DNA from: Schlegelella_A sp965246805
GTDB taxonomy: Bacteria > Pseudomonadota > Gammaproteobacteria > Burkholderiales > Burkholderiaceae_C
Reading direction: 5' to 3'
Assembly: GCA_965246805.1 (NCBI GenBank)
Contig: CBDFFO010000006.1
Coordinates: 1 to 64,000 of the forward strand
DNA length: 64,000 nucleotides
The notes beneath the pieces were generated by a model. It saw only the letters and a list, made by a program, of their open reading frames with translations, was not told the DNA's origin and searched no databases. Shown piece after piece: positions 26,504 to 35,410 of this stretch. The stretch's first letter is position 1, and each line of letters begins with the position of its first letter. The position numbers and the translations under genes are program-made.

Positions 26504-26784
26504 GAAATCGGTGTCCTGGTTGATTGACGTCGGAAATGCGAACGAATGCGCAACGTTAACCAAATCTGCGTCAGCAAGCGGGCTGGCCGCCGACCTAGGA
26601 CACGCAACCGGGGAGATCGCGGTGCGGTCCTACGCTGCATCCGGTTCGTGGCGTCGGACTTTTCCGACAACAACCCGGCGTCGTGTGTCCAAAGCCTGAT
26701 CGCGGGCAACCTACCCACGGAAAAACCCGCAACGGCCAAGATGCGTCGAGTGCAGTGGGTGTGTCGCCCTCGACAGGAGTCCGA

Positions 26785-27183
26785 ATGGAAAAGCTCAGAG
26801 TCTTTGTGGTCGAAGACAGCTCGGTGATTCGCGAGAACCTGATCGCGACGCTGCAGGAAAACGCACCGCTCGAGGTGGTTGGTGTGGCCGAAGACGAGTC
26901 GGGCGCGCTCGCCTGGCTGCGCGACCCCGGCAACCACTGCGACCTGTCGATCGTCGACATCTTCCTGAAGGCCGGCTCGGGACTTGGCGTGTTGAAGGGT
27001 TTGGCCGGCCACCAGCCCGACATGCGCAAGATGGTGTTCAGCAACCACGCGACGCCGGACATCCGCGCGAAATGCATGGAGCTGGGTGCCGACGGAGTGT
27101 TCGACAAGTCGAACGAGATCGATGAAATGCTCGCGTACTGCAATCGGCTGTCGCGAGCCGACGCCATCCCGAACACGGTCTGA
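26785..27183 (+). CDS. Single-domain response regulator (receiver only)
   Basis: 132 residues, just a CheY-like receiver. Visible features are the acidic pocket VFVVEDSSVI, the phospho-acceptor Asp58 in LSIVDIFLKAGSG, VFSNHATPD in place of the usual Thr/Ser switch region, and GVFDKSNEIDEML with the conserved lysine. No output domain follows, so it acts by protein contact or in a phosphorelay. A GGAGTCCGA ribosome-binding site precedes ATG 26785. No kinase is adjacent; the nearest is at 31-33 kb. Confidence 0.9.
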   Translation: MEKLRVFVVEDSSVIRENLIATLQENAPLEVVGVAEDESGALAWLRDPGNHCDLSIVDIFLKAGSGLGVLKGLAGHQPDMRKMVFSNHATPDIRAKCMELGADGVFDKSNEIDEMLAYCNRLSRADAIPNTV

Positions 27184-27300
27184 TCGCACGTCGTCTTCTC
27201 AGCTCGCGGAGTGCGCAGGCGCAGTCGAGCATCACTCGCGCGTCGCGCCACCAGGCGGTGCCTCGGCGGCTTCGCCTGGTGCCGGAGCCCGGTCGCGTGC

Positions 27301-28791
27301 TCATCGAAGGCTCACGGTGGCGCGCTTCCACGTCGGGTCCTGCCACTTCGTGAACCACTGGCCGAGCGTCGCCGGATTGGCTTGCTGTTTATCGGTGTGC
27401 AGCGTGTCGATCGAGACCAACTCGAAGTTGCGTTGGTAGCGGCCGTCGACGCGGCTCTCGCGCGCGACCAGCATCTGCTGACCCGCGCCGACCCATCCTG
27501 CGAACTCCACGTAGCCGAGTTCGGGCCCGCTCGCGGCGGGCGGCAGCACGTCGATCACCCACGCATGGCCCTGCAGCCGGAAGACCCACAACTCTCGCCA
27601 CGCGGCGAGCGGTTGCACCGCGACGGCCACCGCACGGCCGTTGGCATGGACCCGAGCCGACGCGGCCCACGCGGTGCCGTAGGTGCAACGCCTGGCGAGC
27701 GGTGAAGTCGGGGTGTGCGACGCGTCGAGCAGCAGCACGCAGGTCTCGCCGGGTTGGCCGGCTTCGGTTGAGACGCGAAGCGTGTTCGCACCCGGCTTGG
27801 TCGACGACGACGGCGACGACGGCGTCATCGACGATGCAATCGTCGTGACCGGCGCGGGTTCGGCACCCCATCGCGACGCGCCGACACGGATCGCCGCGTC
27901 GTTGTAGTCGATCTGGTCGTCGTCGCCGAGCGCGAGCTTGTCGATCGTCGCGAGCTCGCTCAACGCGCGGTCGGCCGCGGTTCGCGTGTGCGCCGCATTG
28001 GCACCTTTGCTCGCCTGGAACGCGAGCACCGACCACACGCCCGCGCGCCGCATGCGCAGACGGTTCTTCAACGCGTCGGGCAGCGTCGCGAACTCGGCGG
28101 CGGAGACACGGTCGAGCACGTCTGCGCGCCAATGGTCGAGCGCCACGCGATCGGTGGCGCGCATCTGCGGGTCGATGCAGTCGTCGCGCGTGACGGCCAG
28201 CGCCGCGCGTGCCTTCTCGGTCGGCGTGGCCGACGGCATCGCCAGCACGCGGCGAAACGCATCGCCGTCGTAGCAGAGCTGGATCGCGGCGTCGCGCTCG
28301 TGGCTCGTGAACTTCACGCCGTAATTCGCCACGCCCTCGAGCTGCGATGCGAGCGGCGTCGCGGCGCCGACCGTCGCCTGCCGCGCCGAGGCACGCCGTG
28401 CCAGCCGCTCGGCCATGCCGCCGACCGCATCGAACGGCTCGGCGGTGATCGCCTCGGCCGGCGCCGCTTTCAGGTACGCCGCCGCGTAGCCGATGCCGAG
28501 CGCTTCCGAACCCGGCGTGTCGCGCACGAAGCGCAGCACTGCGAGCAGCCCGGGTGCGCCGTTCGCGTCGAGCGACAGCCTGCGCACCTGCGACGCGCGG
28601 ACGTAGCCGGCGCGCTCGCGCCGGTGGTCGTAGACCTGCAGGTGGTCGATTTTCTCGCCGCGGATCTCGAGCGTGTCACCGGCGGAGAGCACCGCTTGCT
28701 GGACCCCTGAGTCTCGCGGCGAGGCCCGCAGCGAGGCCTGGTCTTGCGTGACGATGGCGAGGCCGGTCAGCGTGGCGATGAGGGCGAACAT
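27301..28791 (-). CDS. Hypothetical exported protein with N-terminal SH3-like domain
   Basis: 496 residues. A short hydrophobic start (MFALIATLTGLAIVTQD) is followed by a bacterial-SH3-like segment: ASLRASPRDSG, then LEIRGEKIDHLQVYDHRRERAGYVRASQVR. The central 250 residues are alpha-helical and unrecognised; the C-terminal 150 have repeated aromatic strands (ELWVFRLQGHAWVIDVLPP and LGYVEFAGWV, then RNFELVSIDTL) like a beta-propeller or sandwich. Its start overlaps the SPFH gene stop by one base (TGATG), so the two proteins are translationally coupled and probably act together at the envelope. Confidence 0.75.
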   Translation of the reverse strand: MFALIATLTGLAIVTQDQASLRASPRDSGVQQAVLSAGDTLEIRGEKIDHLQVYDHRRERAGYVRASQVRRLSLDANGAPGLLAVLRFVRDTPGSEALGIGYAAAYLKAAPAEAITAEPFDAVGGMAERLARRASARQATVGAATPLASQLEGVANYGVKFTSHERDAAIQLCYDGDAFRRVLAMPSATPTEKARAALAVTRDDCIDPQMRATDRVALDHWRADVLDRVSAAEFATLPDALKNRLRMRRAGVWSVLAFQASKGANAAHTRTAADRALSELATIDKLALGDDDQIDYNDAAIRVGASRWGAEPAPVTTIASSMTPSSPSSSTKPGANTLRVSTEAGQPGETCVLLLDASHTPTSPLARRCTYGTAWAASARVHANGRAVAVAVQPLAAWRELWVFRLQGHAWVIDVLPPAASGPELGYVEFAGWVGAGQQMLVARESRVDGRYQRNFELVSIDTLHTDKQQANPATLGQWFTKWQDPTWKRATVSLR

Positions 28792-30062
28792 CAGTTGCTC
28801 CCCTTCGCATCGGTGACGGCGCCGTCGTCGCTGGCGCTGGCCTTCGCCTGGATCTTGTCGCCGCCGCCGATCAGGCCGGCCGCGATGAAGTGCCCGTCGG
28901 TGCCCGGCGGCGCGATGATCACCTGGATCTTGTCGGAGAGCTTGTCGGCCACTGTTTTCTGGATCAGCAGCGGGTGGCGGCTCAGCAGCACGCCTTCGCG
29001 TGCCATCTGCTCGGCGTTGGTCTTGCCCACGCGGTCGAGCCGGTAGACCTCGGCGTCGGCGAGCTTCTGACGCGAATCGGCTTCGCCCAAGGCCTCGATG
29101 CGGCGCGCCTGCGCGCTGCCTTCAGCGGTGCGGATGCGCGAGACCTTGTCGGCTTCGGCCTCGAGCTGGCGCTGCTCGATCTGCTTCTGCTTGAACGGCA
29201 GCACGTGCTTCATCGCTTCTTCCTGCGCGCGTGCCGCGATTACCGTCTCGTTGCCGGCGGCGGTGGCGGCCGTCTCACGGCGCACCTTGTCGGCTTGCGC
29301 TTCGAGCTCGGTCTGCGTCACTTCCTTCGCCTTCAATTCGAGCGTGTACTTCATCTTCTCGGAGGCGAGTTCCTCGGCGAGCAGGCGGTCCATGCCGCGC
29401 CGGTAGTCGGCGGGCAGGTCGATCTGGCCGATCTGCACCGACTTCAACACGATGCCGTCGGCACCGAGCTTGGTGCGCAGCTCGGCTTCGATCGAACTCT
29501 GGATTTCGGCCCGCTTGCTCGAGAAGATCTCGCGCACCGTGTAGCGCGTGAACACCTTGTAGACCACGCCTTCCACGGCCGGCTGCACGATCTCGCCGCC
29601 GATGTTGTCGGGCAGGCTCTTGGCCATCTGCGCGATGCGGGCCGGGTCGAGCGCATAGCGGATCGTCAGGTCGACGCCGATCGAGAGGCCCTCGACCGAC
29701 TGGAACGGCGCGTCACCGATCGCCTTGCGGCCTTGTTCCGGCCGATAGACCTGATCGCGCAGCGAGAACGTGCGCATCTCGTGGATGCCGGGCAGCACCA
29801 GCACCGAGCCTTCCTCGAACTGCGTCGTCGCGCCGCTGAACTGGTTGGTGCGCACGCCGACATCGCCGCGCGGCACCTTCTGCGCCGGCGGGTGCACCAC
29901 CAGCACGTAGCTGCCGATACCGGCTGCGGCGAGGCCGATCAGGAAGCCGCGCGAGTTCGAGATCGCTTCGCCGCCGACGCGCAGGCGCTGGCCTGTGCGC
30001 TCGGCGGTTGTCGAGAAGGCACGGCGAATCGCCGCGGCGAGGGTTTTCAATTTGTCGTTCAT
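28791..30062 (-). CDS. SPFH/prohibitin-family membrane protein
   Basis: 423 residues. One N-terminal transmembrane segment (GFLIGLAAAGIGSYVLVVH) then an SPFH domain (VPRGDVGVRTNQFSGA, SVLVLPGIHEMRTFSLRDQVY, DLTIRYALDP) and a long Glu/Ala/Lys/Gln coiled coil (EEAMKHVLPFKQKQIEQRQL, AEADKVSRIRTAEGSA). Such proteins oligomerise into rings or cages at the membrane, like HflK/HflC or prohibitin, and often partner with proteases or envelope proteins. Here the coupled partner is the SH3-like protein. No NfeD or FtsH gene is adjacent. Confidence 0.9.
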   Translation of the reverse strand: MNDKLKTLAAAIRRAFSTTAERTGQRLRVGGEAISNSRGFLIGLAAAGIGSYVLVVHPPAQKVPRGDVGVRTNQFSGATTQFEEGSVLVLPGIHEMRTFSLRDQVYRPEQGRKAIGDAPFQSVEGLSIGVDLTIRYALDPARIAQMAKSLPDNIGGEIVQPAVEGVVYKVFTRYTVREIFSSKRAEIQSSIEAELRTKLGADGIVLKSVQIGQIDLPADYRRGMDRLLAEELASEKMKYTLELKAKEVTQTELEAQADKVRRETAATAAGNETVIAARAQEEAMKHVLPFKQKQIEQRQLEAEADKVSRIRTAEGSAQARRIEALGEADSRQKLADAEVYRLDRVGKTNAEQMAREGVLLSRHPLLIQKTVADKLSDKIQVIIAPPGTDGHFIAAGLIGGGDKIQAKASASDDGAVTDAKGSN

Positions 30063-30292
30063 CAGAAGCTCCAGAGGTTTGAGTCGGTGGGGGTCGGTTC
30101 GGGTTGCAGACAGCGCTCGGTCGCGTCTGTCTCAGGAGCCCATTCTTCGAAGCACGTGGCGAGCGTTCAAGCGGCGCGCCGGGTGTCTCTCGTGATGCGA
30201 GCGGCGTGGCGCTTCAGGTTCGTGAAGGCCCGTGCCGGCGCGCGGAAGAAACACTCACACCGCTCACCGCGAGGCGCTTCGATAATCGCGCC

Positions 30293-31006
30293 ATGACCCG
30301 CGTAGCCGTGATCGAAGACGACGTACCGACCAGCAACCAGCTGCGCGGCTGGATCGAATCGGCGCGCGCCGGCATCACGGTCGACCAATGGTTCTCGCGC
30401 GACGACGCCGAGGCCGCGCTCGAGCGCGAGCACTACGAGGTGGTCGTGCTCGACATCGAGCTCGGCCGCGAGCGGCATGCCGGCGTCGCGATCATCAACG
30501 CCATCAACCAGCGCCGCCGCGGCACGCCCGTGCTGGTGGTCTCTGCCATGCCGGCGGCCATCTACCGCAGCATCATGAAGGCGCTCGACGCGTGGGACTA
30601 CCTGCAGAAGACGACCTTCGAGGAGGCCGACTTCATCGACACCTTTCTCGAGATCCTGCGCGCTGGCAAGGAAACGGCGCGCGCGCGTGAAGCGGCCGCG
30701 AGCCCGAAGCCGACGGCGAGCGAACTCTCGCTCGACCCGCTGCGCCAGAGCTCGCCGATGTGGCGCGGCCAGCGCGTCAACCTGCCGCTCACCGCGCAAC
30801 GCATCCTCGATGCGCTGCACCAGCGGCGCGGCGACGTGGTCTCGTACGAGGACCTCTACGCGGTCGTGAAAAGTGGCCGCAACCGCGACAACATTCGCAA
30901 GCACGTGAGCACCATCCGCGATGCGTTCCGCGAGATCGACCCGTCGTTCGACGGCATCGAGAACGTGCCGATGCGCGGCTTTCGCTGGGCGCCCGCGAAA
31001 GCATGA
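30293..31006 (+). CDS. Two-component response regulator with winged-helix output
   Basis: 237 residues. A receiver domain (AVIEDDVPTSNQLRGWI; phospho-acceptor Asp54 in VVLDIELGRE; VLVVSAMPAAIYRS with the Ser switch; YLQKTTFEEADF with Lys) followed by a C-terminal domain (VNLPLTAQRILDALHQRRGDVVSYEDLY, DNIRKHVSTIRDAFREIDPSF, NVPMRGFRW) resembling the winged-helix OmpR output with its RG(F/Y) turn. ATG 30293 fits the receiver start. It lies 52 bases before the histidine kinase gene and is very likely its partner. Confidence 0.9.
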   Translation: MTRVAVIEDDVPTSNQLRGWIESARAGITVDQWFSRDDAEAALEREHYEVVVLDIELGRERHAGVAIINAINQRRRGTPVLVVSAMPAAIYRSIMKALDAWDYLQKTTFEEADFIDTFLEILRAGKETARAREAAASPKPTASELSLDPLRQSSPMWRGQRVNLPLTAQRILDALHQRRGDVVSYEDLYAVVKSGRNRDNIRKHVSTIRDAFREIDPSFDGIENVPMRGFRWAPAKA

Positions 31007-31058
31007 GAGTCGGCTCGCCACGCGGCCATCGCGTCGGCGGCGTCCGGCCCTTCCACGC

Positions 31059-33206
31059 ATGAAGCTGCGTCTGCCGGGGCGCGTGCCGTTCCGGCTGCGC
31101 GTCTTCTTCCGCGGCGCGTTCCTGCTGCTCGCGCTTGCCACGCTCGCGCTCGCCGTCAACGTGCTGCAGGACGAGAAGCAGCGCAGCCATCGCCACTATG
31201 CCGAGGGCCTCGCGAAGAACCAGGCGCAGATCGCGGCGCGGCTGCGCCACCCGACCGGCCAGCTCGCGTTGCTGAACCCGGGCCTGGCCGACCGACCGGC
31301 GACGCCGCTGGTGCCGCTCGTGCTGCCGTTCTCGGCGATCGATTTCGACGACAAGGCGAAGGCGCAGCAGGCCGTCGAGATGGCCGGCTGTTCGGTGCAG
31401 TACGCCGATTCGGCCACGCTCTGCGTCGGCGTGGGCAACAACCCGTACGCGGGCGGCTTCATCTACATCGTCGGCAGCTTCGCCGCGGCCGAACTGACAC
31501 CCCATCGCGTCGGCGATCTCGATCTCGCGAACGCCGATCGCGTGCGCATCGAGGTGCAGATGCGCGGGCAGACGTTCCGCTGGATCGCGCCGTTCGAAGC
31601 GATCGACGACAGCGCGTCCGTCGCCGACGGCGCGGCGCGCAATGCCTCACCGTACGCGAGCACTGCCGGTGTGCGCGGCCGCCTCACCGGCTTCGCCGAC
31701 GACGGCCCGATCACGCCGCAGACGCGACCGGTGCGAGACTTCCGCGGCTGGCTCTGGCAGGACCGCCGCTGCATCGACGCGGCGGCCACCGACGGCGCGA
31801 CCTGCCGCAAGCGCGCGTTCATGTCGGTGCGCCTGCCGGTCGAGATCTTTCGCGACGCGCTCGCGCAGAAGCGACTCGTGTGGCCACCGGCCGACCTCGC
31901 CCGCATCGTCGTGCACGTGCAGGCGCTGCCGCCTCACGAAGGCGCGCCGCTCTTCGACAGCGATGCGAGCGGCGCCACCCTGCCGTTCTCGCTCGCCGAC
32001 CTGCGCACCTTGCTGCTGCCCGGCGAGACCCTGCGCGTGAACCGCCTGGCCGCGAACGGCGTGGCCGCGAAGCCGCAAGAGCTGTTCCGACTGACCGGCG
32101 CGATCGATGCGAGCGCGGCCGATTCATCACCCTGGCTCGACCGCCTGATCCGCCGCCTGCCGGTCGATGGCTTCGACACGCCGATCGAAGCGCGCGAGAC
32201 CATCGCGACGCCGCTCGGCCGCTACGAGATCGTGCTGACTGGCGACGTGCGCACCGTGAACCAGGGGCTCGCGGCCGTCGCGACGCGCGTGTCGTGGTTC
32301 GTCGGCGCGATGCTGCTCGCGGTGCTGCTCACGTGGCTCGCGATCGAGCTGCGCATCATCCGCCGCATCACGCTGCTGACGAAGCGCGCGGCGGCCGTCT
32401 CGACCGGCGTGCGCACGCCGGGTTCGCTGCCGACGATCGACGTGGAAGACCTGCGCGGCAGCGACGAGCTCGGCGTGCTCGCGCAGGGCCTGCAGGACCT
32501 GCTGCGAAGAGTCGAGGAAGACGTCAAGCGCGAGCACATCCGCGCCGAACAGGAGAAGGACATGTGGCATGCCGTCGGCCACGAGATCATGTCGCCGCTG
32601 CAATCGCTGATGGCGCTGCACGGCACGCCGGGCGACGAGAGCCATCGCTACATCAGCCGCATGCAGCAGGCGGTGCGCGTGCTGTACGGCCATGCGTCGC
32701 CGAGCGAGGCGTTCGAGTCGTCGACGCTGCGGCTGCAGGCGGTCGACCTGCGCGCCTTTCTCGCCCACGTGGCGAGCAACGCGAGCTATCTCGCGATCGA
32801 CGATGTGGTGTTCGACGGTGGCGCGTCGACCGACGTTCCGGTGCCGGTGCGGGCCGACGAGTACTCGCTCGAGGACGTGGTCTCGCACGTGCTGCGCAAC
32901 GCCGATCGATGCCGCACGGCGGGCACGCCGATCACGATCGGGCTCGAGGTCGAGGCCGAGGAGGCGCGGGTCGTGATCCACAACACCGGCGCGCCGATCG
33001 CCGCCGACATGCTCGAGCGCATCTTCGAATACGGCGTCTCCGACCAGGCCGACTCGGCGGCCGTCGGCAGCCGCGGGCAGGGCCTCTTCGTCGCGCGCAC
33101 CTACATGGCGAAGATGGGCGGCACGATCACCGCGAGCAATGTCAGTGACGGCGTCGTGTTCACGCTGGCGTTGCAGCGCATCGCGCAAAAACACCGGAGC
33201 TCGTGA
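31059..33206 (+). CDS. Membrane sensor histidine kinase with large periplasmic domain
   Basis: 715 residues. TM1 near the N-terminus (GAFLLLALATLALAVNVL), then a roughly 400-residue periplasmic region, TM2 (VSWFVGAMLLAVLLTWLAI), a HAMP-like stretch, then the kinase. The phospho-acceptor is His508 in WHAVGHEIMSPLQSL. The ATPase part keeps an N box (VSHVLRNADR) and a G2-like box (GSRGQGLFVARTYM), but the usual DxGxG is replaced by HNTGAPI. The periplasmic region contains RLRHPTGQLALLNPG and a GWLWQDRRCIDAAATDGATCRKRAF cysteine pair; I do not recognise its ligand. Confidence 0.88.
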   Translation: MKLRLPGRVPFRLRVFFRGAFLLLALATLALAVNVLQDEKQRSHRHYAEGLAKNQAQIAARLRHPTGQLALLNPGLADRPATPLVPLVLPFSAIDFDDKAKAQQAVEMAGCSVQYADSATLCVGVGNNPYAGGFIYIVGSFAAAELTPHRVGDLDLANADRVRIEVQMRGQTFRWIAPFEAIDDSASVADGAARNASPYASTAGVRGRLTGFADDGPITPQTRPVRDFRGWLWQDRRCIDAAATDGATCRKRAFMSVRLPVEIFRDALAQKRLVWPPADLARIVVHVQALPPHEGAPLFDSDASGATLPFSLADLRTLLLPGETLRVNRLAANGVAAKPQELFRLTGAIDASAADSSPWLDRLIRRLPVDGFDTPIEARETIATPLGRYEIVLTGDVRTVNQGLAAVATRVSWFVGAMLLAVLLTWLAIELRIIRRITLLTKRAAAVSTGVRTPGSLPTIDVEDLRGSDELGVLAQGLQDLLRRVEEDVKREHIRAEQEKDMWHAVGHEIMSPLQSLMALHGTPGDESHRYISRMQQAVRVLYGHASPSEAFESSTLRLQAVDLRAFLAHVASNASYLAIDDVVFDGGASTDVPVPVRADEYSLEDVVSHVLRNADRCRTAGTPITIGLEVEAEEARVVIHNTGAPIAADMLERIFEYGVSDQADSAAVGSRGQGLFVARTYMAKMGGTITASNVSDGVVFTLALQRIAQKHRSS

Positions 33207-33303
33207 CCCGTCACAACTCGGAAGTCGCTGTCCGCGCGAGGCGAAGCGCGCGCTGCGCCGTTGAGAATGCTCGCAATACCTGTGGGCACCTACGCACCTC
33301 GCC

Positions 33304-33365
33304 AAGGCCTTCGACGGCACGCGCCGCTGGTCAGGCATGCGCCGCCGCCCATCGCCGCGCGCTCC
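33304..33365 (-). pseudogene. Fragment of a disulfide-reductase-type flavoprotein gene
   Basis: About 62 bases closely match the segment at 37900-37960 inside the flavoprotein gene of this window, differing by a few substitutions, one missing base and a 3-base insertion. Read on the minus strand it gives ERAAMGGGACLTSGACR where the intact gene has ERAAMGGECLNSGCVPSKAL, that is the redox-active cysteine motif with a frameshift. Similarity stops on both sides. It is a decayed or copied scrap in the gap between the histidine kinase and the anti-sigma gene. Confidence 0.55.
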
Positions 33366-33370
33366 CAACG

Positions 33371-34123
33371 TCACCGCGGCCCTCGATCCTTGGGCGTGGC
33401 GACCGTGTCGTCGGCATCGACGCGCAGCGCCGGCCCTTCCAAGAGAAACGGCCCGCTAGGCCGGCCGGTGGTCGAGCCGCCCTTGGGCTCGACGGTGACG
33501 CCGATGGCGACGGCACGCGGCAGCGCGTCCGCGGCGGCGCCCGACAGCGCCAGGACTTGGGTTTCCTCGCCACCGATCAACCCCGCCTGAATCGGCGTGG
33601 CGCTGTCGGCGGTCACGATCCACGCCTGCCACGACGTTCCCGACGCCATGTCCGGATGGGCAAGGACACGGATCCTGAGGCGCTGCGGCGCCGGCCGATC
33701 GGCCGTCCACGACACCAGGAGTGCCGGCTGCGCACGCGGGCCGTTCAGCACAGCGATCATCGTCGCCGGACTCGGCAACATCGGCAGTGGCGTTCTGAAG
33801 TCCAGGTAGAGCAGACCGGCGAGGGCGAGCGCCACGCCGGCGAGCCCGACACGGCGCCAGCCGCGCACGAGGCCGCTTGCCGGAGCAGGCCCACGCGCCG
33901 AGATCCGCGAGCGGATCGCTCGCCACAGCCGTTCCGGCGCCTGCACGCGCGGCGCGTGCAGCATGAGCGGAAAGAGCCGCTCTTCCCAGCGCGCCACCTT
34001 GTCGTGAAGCACGGGCCGACGCCGCATCAGCGTCACGAAGCGGAGGCGCGCCGCGCCGCGAAGGTTGCCGAGCACGTACTCGGCGGCCAGCAGCTCTTGC
34101 AGATCGTCGCGGTCATATCGCAT
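33371..34123 (-). CDS. Anti-sigma factor, RskA-like membrane protein (second pair)
   Basis: 250 residues. Same plan as the protein at 20.2-20.9 kb: a sigma-binding N-terminus (LLAAEYVLGNLRGAARLRFVTLMRR), a linker with WEERLFPLMLHAPRVQAPERLWRAI, one transmembrane helix (VGLAGVALALAGLLYLDF) and an RskA C-terminal domain with PKGGSTTGRPSGPFLL. It presumably holds the upstream ECF sigma factor at the membrane. ATG 34123 lies 7 bases after the sigma gene's stop. Operon order on the minus strand: spondin protein, sigma factor, anti-sigma. Confidence 0.87.
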   Translation of the reverse strand: MRYDRDDLQELLAAEYVLGNLRGAARLRFVTLMRRRPVLHDKVARWEERLFPLMLHAPRVQAPERLWRAIRSRISARGPAPASGLVRGWRRVGLAGVALALAGLLYLDFRTPLPMLPSPATMIAVLNGPRAQPALLVSWTADRPAPQRLRIRVLAHPDMASGTSWQAWIVTADSATPIQAGLIGGEETQVLALSGAAADALPRAVAIGVTVEPKGGSTTGRPSGPFLLEGPALRVDADDTVATPKDRGPR

Positions 34124-34130
34124 CGCCGCG

Positions 34131-34721
34131 CTATTCGCTGCCGGCCAGGCACGCTCCGAGGTTCTTGAGGCCTCGCCGCACCCACGCCTTGACCGTTCCG
34201 AGCGGATGCTGCAGTTGCCGCGCGAGGTCGGCGTGGGTCAGGCCGTGGAAGAAGACAAGCATGATGCTTTGGCGCTGGCGCGGATCGAGGGCGGCCATGC
34301 ACCCGTCGATGCGCGCGGCCTGGCTCGAGTACTCGGGAAACTCGTCGCGTCTTTCGGCGGCCCGTCGATCGGACAGGCCTTCGGCGAGATCGTCGAAGCT
34401 CGTGGCATGCGCGCGCTCGTAGCCGTCGGGGCGCGTGGGACCGATCCAGTCGAGCGCCTGGTTGCGGACGATACGGATCAGCCACGTCATCGCCGTGCGC
34501 TTGGTGCGGTCGTAACGGGCGGCGTGGCGCCATACCGAGACGAAGCTCTCCTGCAGCACTTCCTCGGCCCAGTCGCTGCGCTTCAGCATGCGCAAAGCCA
34601 TGCTGTACAGCGCGTCGGACGTCGCGCGGTACAGGCGCTCGAACGCCCGCTCATCGCCGCGCGCGCTGGCGGCGATGAGGTCGGCGAGCGAATCGCGGGC
34701 GGCTTGGCTGGCGTTGTTCAA
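34131..34721 (-). CDS. ECF-type RNA polymerase sigma factor (second pair)
   Basis: 196 residues. Region 2: ERAFERLYRATSDALYSMALRML, WAEEVLQESFVSVWRHAARYD, MTWLIRIVRNQALDWIG. Region 4: RQRQSIMLVFFHGLTHADLARQL, HPLGTVKAWVRRGLKNL. The start is TTG at 34721, overlapping the spondin gene stop as TTGA, which places translation of the regulator directly behind an exported protein. No ATG gives the conserved N-terminus. It is clearly paralogous to the sigma factor at 20.9-21.6 kb. Target genes may include its own operon. Confidence 0.87.
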   Translation of the reverse strand: MNNASQAARDSLADLIAASARGDERAFERLYRATSDALYSMALRMLKRSDWAEEVLQESFVSVWRHAARYDRTKRTAMTWLIRIVRNQALDWIGPTRPDGYERAHATSFDDLAEGLSDRRAAERRDEFPEYSSQAARIDGCMAALDPRQRQSIMLVFFHGLTHADLARQLQHPLGTVKAWVRRGLKNLGACLAGSE

Positions 34722-35410
34722 TTCAAGCGGCGCACCTTGATCAGGGCCACCGGGTTGCGCCAATCGCGATCCGCGGCCTTCAGATTGCCAATTCCGTGGA
34801 TGCCGGCGTGGATGTGCACGTAGCCCTCCTCCCCGCCGGCAGGTGCGCCGCCGCCGCCCGGCCCGCCGCATTCGGCGAACGAGGGCCCCGGAATCGACGC
34901 GCACAACTCGTCGTTGCGCTCGGTACCGGCATCGTAGGCGGGCGCGGTGAACGTGAATGTCTGGTGATCGCGAGGCAGTGGCACGCCGTTCAACGCGAAG
35001 AAGGCGTCGTTGGTCGGGATGAGCATGGCCGCCACGCTCAGAAAGCCGAATCCGCGACCTCCGTCGACCGTGAACGTGACGGTCGCGCCCGGGTTGGTCA
35101 GGGCGGTGCCGGTCTTCACCTGCCCGGTGCCGGGGTTGGACTCGAGCGCCGCCTTCAGTGGCGCCGCATTGCCTTCCTCGGCGAGCGTCTCGAGTGCGGC
35201 GCTCGCCTTGCTGCCGAGCTCGAACAGCCTCACGCTGGCCTGGTGGGTGGCGACGAGGATGGGCGTGAACTGCTGGCCGCGCGTCAAATTGGTGATCGTG
35301 ACCTCGTAGCGGCCGTGGGGATGCTCCTCTTCGGCCAGCGCTGCAGGGCTGGCCGCGAGCGTGCACAGCACGGCGAGTGTCGATGCGAGAACGTGAAATC
35401 TGTGTGTCAT
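34718..35410 (-). CDS. Exported spondin-domain protein
   Basis: 230 residues. The signal peptide is clear: MTHRFHVLASTLAVLCTLAASPAALA. The mature part matches the spondin_N domain: GRYEVTITNLTRGQQFTPILVATH, SVRLFELGSKASAALETLAEEG, VTFTVDGGRGFGFLSVAAMLIPTNDAFFAL, and the C-terminal VHIHAGIHGIGNL. Bacterial spondin-domain proteins are exported and of unknown function; eukaryotic ones bind matrix or lipids. Being first in an operon with an ECF sigma/anti-sigma pair suggests it is a signal, sensor partner or target of that system. Confidence 0.88.
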   Translation of the reverse strand: MTHRFHVLASTLAVLCTLAASPAALAEEEHPHGRYEVTITNLTRGQQFTPILVATHQASVRLFELGSKASAALETLAEEGNAAPLKAALESNPGTGQVKTGTALTNPGATVTFTVDGGRGFGFLSVAAMLIPTNDAFFALNGVPLPRDHQTFTFTAPAYDAGTERNDELCASIPGPSFAECGGPGGGGAPAGGEEGYVHIHAGIHGIGNLKAADRDWRNPVALIKVRRLN

